From positions 54,123 through 118,122 of the forward strand of contig CAVWFH010000003.1 of the NCBI GenBank assembly GCA_963754065.1: a stretch of 64,000 bases of DNA, written 5' to 3'. The DNA is from JALORV01 sp963754065 (GTDB lineage Bacteria > Pseudomonadota > Gammaproteobacteria > Burkholderiales > Burkholderiaceae_F). Under the pieces are notes generated by a model. The model saw nothing but the letters and a program-made list of their open reading frames with translations, did not search any database and was not told where the DNA came from. Positions 54,513 through 63,053 of the stretch are shown here, in pieces (within the stretch, counting starts at the first letter, position 1; the number at the start of each line of letters is the position of its first letter). Position numbers and translations under genes: made by a program.

Positions 54513-56327
54513 ATGAAGCGAGGCAGGATTTCATGGCTTGTGAGTGCGGCGTTGTTGCTCGGTGCAACCGCGGCCACAGCGCAGCCCTTGCCGTGCGCCT
54601 CGGTTTCGCCCGAGGCGCGCGAGTACGTACGGAGCCGAGGCGCTTGCCGCGATGTCAAGCCGGCACCGCGACCCAGAAAGTCGACGCAGTCCAAATCCGG
54701 CGCTTCCGTTACCCCGACTTCCGCGCCCCAGATTTCTGGCGCTGCGAGCACAACTCCGGTCACAGATCCAGCCACGACGGCTGCGGCCTCGTCCGCACCC
54801 GTGCCCGCCACAACGGCCGCCCCTTTGCCGCCTCAGGAGCCGATCAATCCGGTCACGGCGCCGGCCACTGCGGCTGCAGCCTCGTCCGCACCGGCGCCCG
54901 CCACGAGCCTTGCGTCCGCATCGACGCCTGTCGCTGCGCCGCCTCAGGAGCCAATCGATTCGCCCGCAGCACGCGGTCAATCTCCGGCCTCATTCTCGGC
55001 CGTCGCTGCGCTCATCTTCGGCGCCGGCGCTTCGCTCGGGCTGTTGTCCGGCGCACTCCTGATGCGTCAGTGGCTGCTGCGCGGCCGGCTGAAGGTTGGC
55101 GATAGCGCACTGCCGCCAACGCTTGCTCAACGTCAGCAGCCCGTCGATCAGCAACTCGTCGAACAGCAGCCGGTCGAACGACAGCACATCGAACAGCAGC
55201 CGGTCGAACAGCAGCCCGTCGAACAGCAGCCCGTCGATCAACAGCCCGTCGATCAGCAGCCCGTCGATCAGCAGCCCGTCGAACAGCAACTCGTCGATCA
55301 GGCCCCCGTCGATGAGCAGGCCGTCGAACAGCAGCCCGTCGATGAGCAATCCGTCGAACAGCAACTCGTCGAACAGTCAGTCGTCGATCAGCAGCCGGTC
55401 GAACAGCAACCCGTCGATCAGTCGCCGGTCGAATCCGACGCCAGTGGCCTCCCCGAGACCAGCGCGTCGCCTGAAATCCGATTCGCTGCGTGGCTCGTTC
55501 CCACCGCAACAACGATCGTGCTGGCGCCTCGTCGGGCAACCGACGGAATTCATACGAGCATTCGCGCGACGACCCGGGTTGAGCAAGTCAGGCTGCTCGC
55601 GCCGATCGAGCTCAGCGGCGATGACATCGAAAGGGCGCTCGCCGAACAGAGCAGGGACGAATCGGCCGTTGCGCGAGTCTTCGAGCGACTGCGCGGCGCC
55701 GCCGCTGAAAGCGCGGCCGTCGAGCTGAACCGCGCACTCAACGTTGACATTCTCGACGTGCTCGCACAAGGGTGGGTCCAGGTGACCGCACTGCACGGAG
55801 CGGTCCAGCTGAGCGCGGTGACACGCGGGCCACCGGTGCTCGTCAAAGTCGACGTGCCGCACAGCATCGCATCAACCTCGCACCTTGTGCTCGAAACGCG
55901 TGAGGCGGGGAACGCGCTGCCGCTGTTGGAGCTGGCGCTCGAGCTCGTTGCAGACGTTCAAAGCGCGACCCTTGCCGCGCGCGATGGCCGGATCGATCTG
56001 GTCGCGCTCGGTGAAGCCACCGTCGTCGCTCGGCTCAAGTACAAGAGCGTGCTGGTGAAGGAACACGCGACGGAAATCACATGCACACCGCGCGACCCGT
56101 CCGGCCCCGGCCGACTGCAACCGAGCGACCGGCCAGCATCGACTTTCCGCTTTGAGTTGGCCGCGCGTGGCCGAGCGCTTCATCGGCGCCAGGGTGCAGG
56201 AAAATCGCCGGCATGCGTGCCGGCTACCGGCCGGCTGTGGAGTCGAATGCCGTCGCCGGGGCAATCCAGCTTGACGGCAAGTGCCGGCTTCGCCCGCTCT
56301 TGCCCGTCCGCCCCAGCAAACGGTTAA
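54513..56327 (+). CDS. Membrane protein with QPVDQ-type pentapeptide repeats, unrecognised
   Basis: A 604-residue protein. It has a signal peptide ending 'ATAATAQ', a Pro/Ala/Ser-rich stretch to ~160, a transmembrane helix at ~163-186 ('VAALIFGAGASLGLLSGALL'), then twenty pentapeptide repeats of QQPVD/QQPVE type at ~208-307, and a globular mainly beta/alpha C-terminal part (~320-560). A final low-complexity Arg/Ser/Pro tail could reflect a late frameshift. The 15-bp repeat unit keeps all frames open. The stop overlaps the convergent methyltransferase stop in TTAA. No family recognised; the function is unknown. Confidence 0.7.
   Translation: MKRGRISWLVSAALLLGATAATAQPLPCASVSPEAREYVRSRGACRDVKPAPRPRKSTQSKSGASVTPTSAPQISGAASTTPVTDPATTAAASSAPVPATTAAPLPPQEPINPVTAPATAAAASSAPAPATSLASASTPVAAPPQEPIDSPAARGQSPASFSAVAALIFGAGASLGLLSGALLMRQWLLRGRLKVGDSALPPTLAQRQQPVDQQLVEQQPVERQHIEQQPVEQQPVEQQPVDQQPVDQQPVDQQPVEQQLVDQAPVDEQAVEQQPVDEQSVEQQLVEQSVVDQQPVEQQPVDQSPVESDASGLPETSASPEIRFAAWLVPTATTIVLAPRRATDGIHTSIRATTRVEQVRLLAPIELSGDDIERALAEQSRDESAVARVFERLRGAAAESAAVELNRALNVDILDVLAQGWVQVTALHGAVQLSAVTRGPPVLVKVDVPHSIASTSHLVLETREAGNALPLLELALELVADVQSATLAARDGRIDLVALGEATVVARLKYKSVLVKEHATEITCTPRDPSGPGRLQPSDRPASTFRFELAARGRALHRRQGAGKSPACVPATGRLWSRMPSPGQSSLTASAGFARSCPSAPANG
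55134..55433 (+). repeat. 20 tandem copies of a 15-bp repeat encoding QPV[DE]Q
   Basis: The 300 bases are 20 imperfect copies of a 15-base unit (core CAGCAGCCCGTCGAT or CAGCAGCCCGTCGAA). Asp/Glu alternation comes from GAT/GAA swaps at the last codon. A few units are diverged (QHIE, QAPVD, EQAVE). Such repeats are prone to slippage, so copy number may vary between strains. Confidence 0.9.
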
Positions 56328-57052
56328 GCGATTTCCGCGACCAGGCGAACCATGCCTCGTGTTCCGGCCTCGCGACGGACGTTGAACCCGCTGGACCGAA
56401 GGCTGGCGACCAGATGTTCAGGTGACAACCGGAGCTTGCGGTAGTGGCTGACCCGGGTTTGCCAACCTTCCGGTGTGCGCTGATGAAGGATGTCGTGGAC
56501 GAGGACAGCCTCAGCCTCGTATTCCAGGAAGCAAGTAAGGATGCGCGTGTCGTCGCTCCGTACGGCAATGAACCGCTGATCGCCGATGAGAGCTGCTGAA
56601 TAGTCTCGAAACGAGATCACGAACATGCCGCCGGGTCGCAGTTCAGCGGAAGCTCTTTCGACGAGGCTCTCGACGGCGCCGTGGTCAGGCAAGTGAGTGA
56701 TCGTGTCGCCCATGCACAGGATCGCGGACGGCGCCTCTGTGATGTGGCTTTGAAATGCCAGCAGGTCATCGTTGACGGCCTGGATAGGCAGGTCGCCGGC
56801 AAGTTCGGCAAGCGCACGCAGCAGCTCGGCCGAAGTGTCGATTGCAGTGACTCGTGCGCCTCTTCGTGCGAGCGGGATGGAATGCATCCCAAAGCCTGCG
56901 CCAAGATCGAGGACGACGGCTTGGTCGGTGAGTGGCAGGTTCAGCGCGTCAATCTCAGCCGCGCCCGCCTGCAGCGCGGCTTCAGAACCACCGGCCATCC
57001 AGACGTAGATCGGGCCAAGGTGGTTTGCGTAGTGTTCTGCAACGGTCGTCAT
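56324..57052 (-). CDS. Class I SAM-dependent methyltransferase
   Basis: A 242-residue methyltransferase: N-terminus 'VAEHYANHLGPIYVWMAGG', motif I 'VLDLGAGFGMHSIPLARRG', 'VTAIDTSAELLRAL', 'AILCMGDTITHLPDH' and 'ELRPGGMFVISFRDYSAAL'. The substrate is unknown. It is the third gene of the operon methyltransferase-TPR-methyltransferase and starts 14 bases after the TPR stop. Its stop shares TTAA with the convergent QPVDQ-repeat gene. Not a close relative of the other two methyltransferases. Confidence 0.85.
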   Translation of the reverse strand: MTTVAEHYANHLGPIYVWMAGGSEAALQAGAAEIDALNLPLTDQAVVLDLGAGFGMHSIPLARRGARVTAIDTSAELLRALAELAGDLPIQAVNDDLLAFQSHITEAPSAILCMGDTITHLPDHGAVESLVERASAELRPGGMFVISFRDYSAALIGDQRFIAVRSDDTRILTCFLEYEAEAVLVHDILHQRTPEGWQTRVSHYRKLRLSPEHLVASLRSSGFNVRREAGTRGMVRLVAEIA

Positions 57053-57065
57053 GCCGGATCGGTCG

Positions 57066-58373
57066 TCACGCTGCACTCAGTTCGATAAGCGGCCGTGACT
57101 CAAGGACTGATGTCAATCGCCGCTGCACCGCTTCGTGGCGGCGAACGGGCCTGCGAATGCGTTCGATGGCCTGCAGAAGGGTCAGGTGCAATACGTCGCG
57201 CTGCGCATGACTGCCGCCGAGCCGGTGTGCCAGCGCTGGAAGGCTCGCCAGAAGTGTGGTCGCGAGTGTGTCGTCGCCTCGTCCGAAGGCGATCAGCGCG
57301 CGGCAGGCGGGAAGACCGAGCTGTCGCGTGGTCTGGCCGTAACGCGTCTGCTGGGAGTGGCTCGATACCAGCGCCGCCTCGAGTCGCTGTGCCCGCTCCC
57401 AGTCGCGAGCTCCGACGAAGGCCAGCATCGCGTGCAGGTCGCTGAAGGTGCAGTAGGTGTCGTGGATGTGCGGTGCCCAGGCGTCCGCGAGCTCGACCCC
57501 GCGCGCCCCGATGTCGGCGCCACGCAACCGGATGCGCCAGAGCAGCGCCGCTGCGTCGATCAGATCGGCGATATCGGCGGAGCGATCGGCCCGGATGAAG
57601 GTGTCGTACACGCTCAGCGCGCGTTCGGTCTGGCCTTGCGCCAGGTGGAACAGCGCCAGGTGCCACCAGCAGTGCGTGGTGAAGAGGCGATCAACGCCGA
57701 ACCGGGCGATCTGCTCGTTCATCCACCGCACTCCTGCGTCGGCCCGGTCGGTCATCTCGAAGACATGCGCCATCACGTGGTAGGCCCGTACGTCGAGTGG
57801 ATTCAAGGCCAGTGCAGCGCGGGCGGCGTGTTCCGCACGCTCGTACTCGCCGCACTCCTCGAGTGCGAAGGCGTGCGTGACCAGTACGGTGTGGTAGTCG
57901 GGCCGATCGCTGGACCATGCCGGCAGCACGGTCTCCACCCGATCAAGCATTCGCTTCGCCTCGCCGGTGAAGTAGTCGAAGGTATTTGCCACCTGCAGCG
58001 CGAGCGCATCGCGCGGGTGCCGTCGCAACAACTCATCGAGGCGCGCCGTTGCGAGTTCGTAGTCGCCCACGGCGGCTGCCGCGATGGCGCCAAGATGCAG
58101 TCGCTCGCGCTCGTCGGCCCGAAGGCTCGCGGCGCGAACAAGCAACGGGCGCGCCAGTCGAATGCGTCGCGGATCGCGACTGCACACGAACTGGTAGGCC
58201 TGCAACACGTGCGCCATCACGAACGCGGGCGCCTCCAGCAACGCCGACGCAAGTTGCTCGTCGGCGCCGCCATGCCAGCACTGGAATGCAGCCAGCGCGC
58301 GCTCATAGGCCTCCGCGGCGGCGGTTGTCGCGCCGGAGGCAGGAGCGATGGTCACTGGGCTGCGGGTCTTCAT
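57066..58373 (-). CDS. TPR protein (StaR-like)
   Basis: A 435-residue cytoplasmic helical-repeat protein: 'AYERALAAFQCWHGGADEQL', 'LARPLLVRAASLRADERERL', 'HAFALEECGEYERAEHAARA', 'AYHVMAHVFEMTDRADAGV', 'HCWWHLALFHLAQGQTERAL' and 'ALIAFGRGDDTLATTLLASL'. This matches the StaR-like TPR family, whose members act as regulators or scaffolds in secondary metabolism clusters. It lies 5 bases after the paralogous methyltransferase stop; the three genes are an operon. Confidence 0.85.
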   Translation of the reverse strand: MKTRSPVTIAPASGATTAAAEAYERALAAFQCWHGGADEQLASALLEAPAFVMAHVLQAYQFVCSRDPRRIRLARPLLVRAASLRADERERLHLGAIAAAAVGDYELATARLDELLRRHPRDALALQVANTFDYFTGEAKRMLDRVETVLPAWSSDRPDYHTVLVTHAFALEECGEYERAEHAARAALALNPLDVRAYHVMAHVFEMTDRADAGVRWMNEQIARFGVDRLFTTHCWWHLALFHLAQGQTERALSVYDTFIRADRSADIADLIDAAALLWRIRLRGADIGARGVELADAWAPHIHDTYCTFSDLHAMLAFVGARDWERAQRLEAALVSSHSQQTRYGQTTRQLGLPACRALIAFGRGDDTLATTLLASLPALAHRLGGSHAQRDVLHLTLLQAIERIRRPVRRHEAVQRRLTSVLESRPLIELSAA

Positions 58374-58378
58374 CGAAT

Positions 58379-59221
58379 TCAGCCCACGGTGATCACGACT
58401 TCGGCGTATTCGCTCGGCACCACCAGGCCACGGCCGGCGCCGACGTCGAGTTCGTTCAGCAGAGATGTCATGTCGCGTTCCAGCGCCGACTTCCCGGCCG
58501 CATCCAGCGCGGCGAAGGCCTTGTGGGTCGGGCCGTAGTAGTCGCGGAACACCTGCACGAAGTGCGCGGCCGAGCGATAGCGAAACACGAAGTGCTTGCG
58601 CTCGACACGCAGATCGCTGGCGCGCGGACCGAACAGTGCGACCAGATGGGCCTCACTGCCCCAGAGCGCGGGCGAACGCACCCCGGCCGGCGGCGCCACG
58701 TGCGCGCCGATGATCTTGAACAGGCGGCCGATGAAGCTCTCCGGCGTCCAGTTGGCCATTGCGATGCGACCGCCCGGGCGCGTCACGCGCAGCATTTCCG
58801 CTGCGGCGTGCGCGTGGTCGGGTGCGAACATCACGCCGAAAGTGGACAGCACGACGTCGAAGCTGGCGTCCGCGTACGGCAGCGCTTCGGCGTCGGCGAC
58901 CTCGAAGCGCACGGCCAGGTTTTCGGCTTCAGCGCGCAGGCGGCCTTTCGCCAGCAGTTCGGGCACGTAGTCGGTGGAAGTCACATCGGCGAAGCGTCGC
59001 GCCGCCGCCAGCGTTGCGTTACCGTTGCCGGCGGCCACGTCGAGCACACGTTCGTCGGCACGCACGTCGGCCGCTTCGGCGAGCATTTCGCCGACAATTT
59101 GCAGAGTCGTGCCAACGATGGTGTAGTCGCCGCTGGCCCAGGTGGCCTGCTGGCGCTGCTTGATCGCGGCATAGTCGGGCTTCGTGACGGGAGTGGTGGA
59201 GGTGGCTATGGCAAGTGTCAT
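58379..59221 (-). CDS. Class I SAM-dependent methyltransferase (paralogue B)
   Basis: A 280-residue protein very close to the one at 17046-17879: shared 'QQATWASGDY', 'VLDVAAGNGNATLAAARRF', 'VTSTDYVPELLAKGR', 'DVVLSTFGVMFAPDH', 'NWTPESFIGRLFKIIGAHV' and 'YRSAAHFVQVFRDYYGPTH'. The ATG at 59221 is eight bases after AAGGAAG; an ATG at 59227 is too close to it. First gene of the operon; divergent from the AraC regulator, which may control it. Confidence 0.9.
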   Translation of the reverse strand: MTLAIATSTTPVTKPDYAAIKQRQQATWASGDYTIVGTTLQIVGEMLAEAADVRADERVLDVAAGNGNATLAAARRFADVTSTDYVPELLAKGRLRAEAENLAVRFEVADAEALPYADASFDVVLSTFGVMFAPDHAHAAAEMLRVTRPGGRIAMANWTPESFIGRLFKIIGAHVAPPAGVRSPALWGSEAHLVALFGPRASDLRVERKHFVFRYRSAAHFVQVFRDYYGPTHKAFAALDAAGKSALERDMTSLLNELDVGAGRGLVVPSEYAEVVITVG

Positions 59222-59362
59222 GATCATTTCTTCCTTGATGTTGGGTGGATGCCGACGCATCGGCTGTCGGTGTGAGGATGATTCCCGTCGGCGCCCCTGG
59301 GCGCTTCACCCGGCGTCGCGCCGACTTGCTCGCGCGTCCGCCAATGCGATGGCCGCAGCCCT

Positions 59363-60391
59363 ATGACGACCGTCGACCCGCTTTCAGACGTCCTGCGCAG
59401 CGTGCGGCTGCGCGGTTCAGTCTTCTTCCACGTGAGTTGCCGCGACCAATGGTCGGCGCTCGCCGCGCCTTCGCATGAGATGGGTCCCGCCGTCATGCCG
59501 GGCGCTGAACACGTGATCGAGTACCACCTGGTCGTCAAGGGCGAGGGGTGGGTCGCAGTCGACGGCGAGCCGCCGCTGCGGCTGCACGAGGGCGACATCG
59601 TGATGCTGCCCCACGGCGATGCGCACGTCGTGTCGAGCGCGCCGGGGCTGGCGCCGGCCGCGGACGACGGCGAATGGCTGTACCGGATGCGCGACGAGCC
59701 GAAGCCGATTCCCGTCACCTACAACGGAGGCATGTTCACCGCAGGCACGGGCCTGCCGCCGGACGACGCCAGCACCGTCCTCCTGTGCGGGTTCATTGCC
59801 TGTGACCTGCGCCCATTCAACCCGCTGATCGATGCATTGCCGAGGCTGCTGCATTTGCCGGCGAAAGGAGTCGGCTCGTGGGTGGCGCCGATGCTGGAAC
59901 ACGCCGCGGCGGAAACCGGCGAGCTACGCGCCGGCCGCGCCGCGCTGCTGCAGCGGGCCAGCGAGATGGTGTTCGTCGACGGCGCGCGGCGCTATCTGGA
60001 CTCGCTGCCGTCCGAGGCGAAAGGCTGGCTCGGGGCGCTGCGTGACCGTCAGGTCGGCCGCGCGATCACGCTGATGCACAGCGCTCCTGCCGAACCGTGG
60101 ACATTGGAGGAACTGGGACGCCGCTCGGGCCTGTCGCGCTCGGCCATGCACGAGCGTTTTGTCGCGCTGACCGGAATGGCGCCGATGCAGTACCTGACCA
60201 ACTGGCGCATGCAGTGCGGCGCCCGCTTGCTGCGCGAAAGCCACGCCACCGTCGCGGCCGTCGCGCTTGACGTCGGCTACGACTCGGAGGCGGCGTTCTC
60301 TCGCGCGTTCAAGCGCGCCACCGGGATGCCGCCGGCGGCCTGGCGACGCGCGCAGCGGCAGTCGGCGGAAAGTTCGAGCAAGGCTGATTGA
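59363..60391 (+). CDS. AraC-family transcriptional regulator with cupin domain
   Basis: A 342-residue regulator. The N-terminal half is a cupin-type ligand domain ('GAEHVIEYHLVVKGEGWVAV', 'EGDIVMLPHGDAHVV', 'LCGFIACDLRPFNPLIDALP'). The C-terminal AraC/XylS DNA-binding part has two helix-turn-helix motifs ('WTLEELGRRSGLSRSAMHER', 'VAAVALDVGYDSEAAFSRAF', with 'GMPPAAWRR' at the end). Its gene is divergent from the paralogous methyltransferase operon, a common layout for a local regulator. Ligand unknown. Confidence 0.92.
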   Translation: MTTVDPLSDVLRSVRLRGSVFFHVSCRDQWSALAAPSHEMGPAVMPGAEHVIEYHLVVKGEGWVAVDGEPPLRLHEGDIVMLPHGDAHVVSSAPGLAPAADDGEWLYRMRDEPKPIPVTYNGGMFTAGTGLPPDDASTVLLCGFIACDLRPFNPLIDALPRLLHLPAKGVGSWVAPMLEHAAAETGELRAGRAALLQRASEMVFVDGARRYLDSLPSEAKGWLGALRDRQVGRAITLMHSAPAEPWTLEELGRRSGLSRSAMHERFVALTGMAPMQYLTNWRMQCGARLLRESHATVAAVALDVGYDSEAAFSRAFKRATGMPPAAWRRAQRQSAESSSKAD

Positions 60392-60480
60392 CGATTTGCT
60401 CGACCTCGTCGACATCACCGGGGGCTTGTGCACGGTGATAAGCACGGTGACAGGCACGGTGATGCGCGCGGAGGTTCACT

Positions 60481-61506
60481 TCAGGTGCGGACCTTGATCG
60501 TGTAATTGCCCATGCCGCTCGCGCGGTTGTAGTGACGGACCTGCGCCCAGTACTGGCCGGCAATCAGCCCGACGGCGATGCGGGCGTTGGTGGCGACGCC
60601 GGAATCGTCGTCTTCGGCGATCAGCGCGGTCTCGCTGTCGGGGCCGAACAACTTCATGACCACATCGGTCGGACCCCGCGTGTCGATGACGTAGTGGCCG
60701 TCAGCCGGTGCAGTGAAGGTGAACAGGTCTTCTTCGCCGAACTTGCCGATCGAGGCCGCGGTGCGCCGCGCCGCGTTGATCTTGAGCGGCACCGCAGTCG
60801 AGACCACGTTGCCGGTCTTCGGGTACATCCTGGCTCCGGCAATGAATTCCTTGTCCATTTTGGACAGCACTTCATTCGCCTGCGTGCCGATGCCGTTGAG
60901 TGTCCACGTGGAAGGAAAGAAATAAAGCATGATCGATGCGGGGTCGAATGCGGTGCCGTTGACCTGGTCCGCGGTGTACTTGCGCAGGATGTTGTGGCGG
61001 GTCTTCTGCTCGTTCCAGAAATTGGGCGACTTGGCCATCTCCTGGATGACGACCGTCTCATTCCACTGGATGCCACCGGCCGGATTCTGGTGCTCGTGCG
61101 CCAGGCCGATCGCGTGACCGAACTCGTGGGCCGCGGTTCCACCATCGAGGAAACCGAGATTCATCGTTGCTTCGTTGAGCGGAATGCTTCGACAGTCGGT
61201 GCCGATGTACGACCACGCCCCATCGTTCGGATCGAACGTGATTCGAATTTCCGCGTCGGGCGCATTGTTGAAGTCGAACTTGAGATTGGCAACCGCCGCC
61301 CACCAGGCGGCCTGTTCCCGCGTCCTGGCCTGCTCGGCCGCAGTGCCGCCGTTGAATCGCACGCGCAAGGTCGATCCGTTCATCCACGTCTTGCCGATGG
61401 GCGATATGGCGCGAGTCCGGCCCTGCGGCGTGCGCTTGGTCGCCTGCAGGCGCATCAACTCGCGTGGAAGGATTCGATCGATACAGACTTTGGGTCGATC
61501 AGCCAT
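60481..61506 (-). CDS. Astacin/matrixin-like zinc metallopeptidase with PPC domain
   Basis: A 341-residue metallopeptidase with the zinc site 'GGTAAHEFGHAIGLAHEHQN' (HExxHxxGxxHE) and Met-turn 'DPASIMLYFFPS'. N-terminal ~40 residues: 'ISPIGKTWMNGSTLRVRF'. The C-terminal ~100 residues form a pre-peptidase PPC-type beta domain ('EEDLFTFTAPADGHYVIDTR', 'GQYWAQVRHYNRASGMGNY'). It lacks a signal peptide, so export route is unclear. Divergent from the LuxR-fused hydrolase. Confidence 0.85.
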   Translation of the reverse strand: MADRPKVCIDRILPRELMRLQATKRTPQGRTRAISPIGKTWMNGSTLRVRFNGGTAAEQARTREQAAWWAAVANLKFDFNNAPDAEIRITFDPNDGAWSYIGTDCRSIPLNEATMNLGFLDGGTAAHEFGHAIGLAHEHQNPAGGIQWNETVVIQEMAKSPNFWNEQKTRHNILRKYTADQVNGTAFDPASIMLYFFPSTWTLNGIGTQANEVLSKMDKEFIAGARMYPKTGNVVSTAVPLKINAARRTAASIGKFGEEDLFTFTAPADGHYVIDTRGPTDVVMKLFGPDSETALIAEDDDSGVATNARIAVGLIAGQYWAQVRHYNRASGMGNYTIKVRT

Positions 61507-61809
61507 GGTGTTAACTCCTTTCGTAAGTTCCGCAGATCGAGGAACCGGGAGTCGTAGCCAGCGCTTCCGGAGTCAACGAGAATATTCACCTGAGTCGCGC
61601 GCGTCGATGCAGGCGGCATCGCGTAGATGCGTGCCTCGGCCGCAGCCGGCCACTACATGGCCGACGAAATCTGACCCCGTGAGGCCGGAACCGGCAGGGC
61701 ACTCGGGCCCCGAGGCGCCGCCTGGACCCGAGCGGCGTGCCGGCGGCGGTCCGCTCGCAGCGCAAATTGAATCGACAGGGGCTGCCGTCAGAAGCAGAAT
61801 TGAGTGACC
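61507..61809. other. Divergent intergenic region, no gene seen
   Basis: The gap between the metallopeptidase and the LuxR-type hydrolase holds no gene. Its centre is very GC-rich. It should contain both promoters; I see no clear operator. Confidence 0.4.
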
Positions 61810-62883
61810 ATGGCGGCACGTCAGAACATCCGCTTTTGCACATCGCGTGACGGCACCCGCATTGCAATCGCGTCCATAGGGTCCGGTCCACCGCTGGTTC
61901 GTGCGGCGCACTGGCTGAGCCATGTCGAGTACGACCTGGAGAGTCCGGTTTGGCGGCCCTGGCTGACGCAGATGTCGCGCGACCACTGCTACATCCGCTA
62001 TGACCAGCGAGGGTGCGGCTTGTCCGACCGCCAGGTGGCGGATCTGTCGCTTGATGCGTGGGTCAGCGATCTCGAAGCAGTGGTCGACTCGCTCGGGCTG
62101 AAGCGCTTTCCCTTGTTCGGCATGTCGCAGGGCGGAGCAGTGGCCATCGCCTACGCGGCGCGCCACCCGGAGCGGGTGACGCATCTGATCTTTGCCGGGG
62201 CGTATGCCCGCGGTTCCCTTCGTCGCGGCGGGACCGAAGTCGACCATCTCGAAGCGGACACGCTGGTCAATCTCATCCGCGTCGGCTGGGGGCGGAGCCA
62301 TCCCGCGTTCCGGCAGGTGTTTCCGTACCGGTTCATTCCGCGCGGCACGCCGGAGCAGCTGCGATGGTGGGGTGACCTCGAGCACGTGTCGGCGAGCGCG
62401 GAGGTTGCGGCGCGGACATTGCAGGCGTTTCAACGCGTGGACGTGTCAGACCTGGCGGGCAGCCTGTCGGTCCCGACCCTCATTCTTCACGCTCGTGGCG
62501 ATGTCGCGGTGCCGTTCGATGAAGGGCGTCACCTCGCCGCGCTGATTCCGAATGCCCGCTTCGTGCCGCTCGAGAGCGACAATCATGTGCTGCTCGAGTC
62601 GGAACCGGCCTGGCCCGTGTTTCTGTCCGAGGTGCGGGCGTTCCTGCGGCCGTCGGCCGAACAGCACGTCGACGACGTTTCCGAGAAGGTCGCACTGACG
62701 CCGGCAGAGCGCGAGGTGCTTGTCCTCCTGACGCAAGGCCTGGACAACCGCGCGATCGCCGATCGGCTCGGGAAGAGCGAAAAGACCGTGCGCAACCAGG
62801 TCACGACCATCTTCAGCAAGCTCGGAGTGCGTACGCGCGCTGAAGCGATCGTGATGAGCGGCCGGCAGCGCGACGAGAACTGA
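61810..62883 (+). CDS. Alpha/beta hydrolase fused to a LuxR-type helix-turn-helix
   Basis: A 357-residue protein. The N-terminal ~270 residues form an alpha/beta hydrolase: 'YDQRGCGLSDRQVADLSLD', nucleophile elbow 'LFGMSQGGAVAIAYAARHP', 'LILHARGDVAVPFDEGRHLA' and His in 'LESDNHVLLESEPAW'. The last ~70 are a LuxR/FixJ helix-turn-helix: 'ALTPAEREVLVLLTQGLDNR', 'IADRLGKSEKTVRNQVTTIF', 'SKLGVRTRAEAIV'. Such fusions link a ligand-binding or hydrolytic domain to transcription control. The GTG at 61804 is an alternative start. It may regulate the downstream di-iron gene. Confidence 0.9.
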   Translation: MAARQNIRFCTSRDGTRIAIASIGSGPPLVRAAHWLSHVEYDLESPVWRPWLTQMSRDHCYIRYDQRGCGLSDRQVADLSLDAWVSDLEAVVDSLGLKRFPLFGMSQGGAVAIAYAARHPERVTHLIFAGAYARGSLRRGGTEVDHLEADTLVNLIRVGWGRSHPAFRQVFPYRFIPRGTPEQLRWWGDLEHVSASAEVAARTLQAFQRVDVSDLAGSLSVPTLILHARGDVAVPFDEGRHLAALIPNARFVPLESDNHVLLESEPAWPVFLSEVRAFLRPSAEQHVDDVSEKVALTPAEREVLVLLTQGLDNRAIADRLGKSEKTVRNQVTTIFSKLGVRTRAEAIVMSGRQRDEN

Positions 62884-62888
62884 CGCGT

Positions 62889-62904
62889 TGGGACAGATGT
62901 CCCA
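62889..62904. promoter_or_regulatory. 16-base palindrome after the LuxR-type gene
   Basis: Perfect 7-bp arms (62889-62895 with 62898-62904, 2-base centre) lie 5 bases after the stop of the LuxR-type hydrolase and upstream of the di-iron gene. It has the size of a LuxR-type dimer operator, but could be a small hairpin. Confidence 0.4.
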
Positions 62905-62909
62905 CGGAC

Positions 62910-62940
62910 CGGCTGTTCAGATCGATGTTCGGCTGTTCAG
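62910..62940 (+). promoter_or_regulatory. Two 11-bp direct repeats 20 bp apart
   Basis: CGGCTGTTCAG occurs at 62910-62920 and again at 62930-62940, spaced by 20 bases, about two helical turns, so both copies face the same side of the DNA. Located about 110 bases before the di-iron gene. This fits tandem binding sites for an activator. Confidence 0.45.
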
Positions 62941-63053
62941 CCGGGACAAGCGCCTCATGCTCGATGCAGGCGCCCTCTCCACACTGGCGGTACCGCCTCG
63001 GCTCATGCCAACCGGCTTCGAGCGCGCGGCAAATCCCCTGAAGGAGGACCGCC

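Noticed and set aside
55012..55539. Long open frames on the opposite strand across the 15-bp repeats
   Set aside because: A 15-base repeat keeps all frames open; only the plus frame has a signal peptide, ribosome site and flanking domain.
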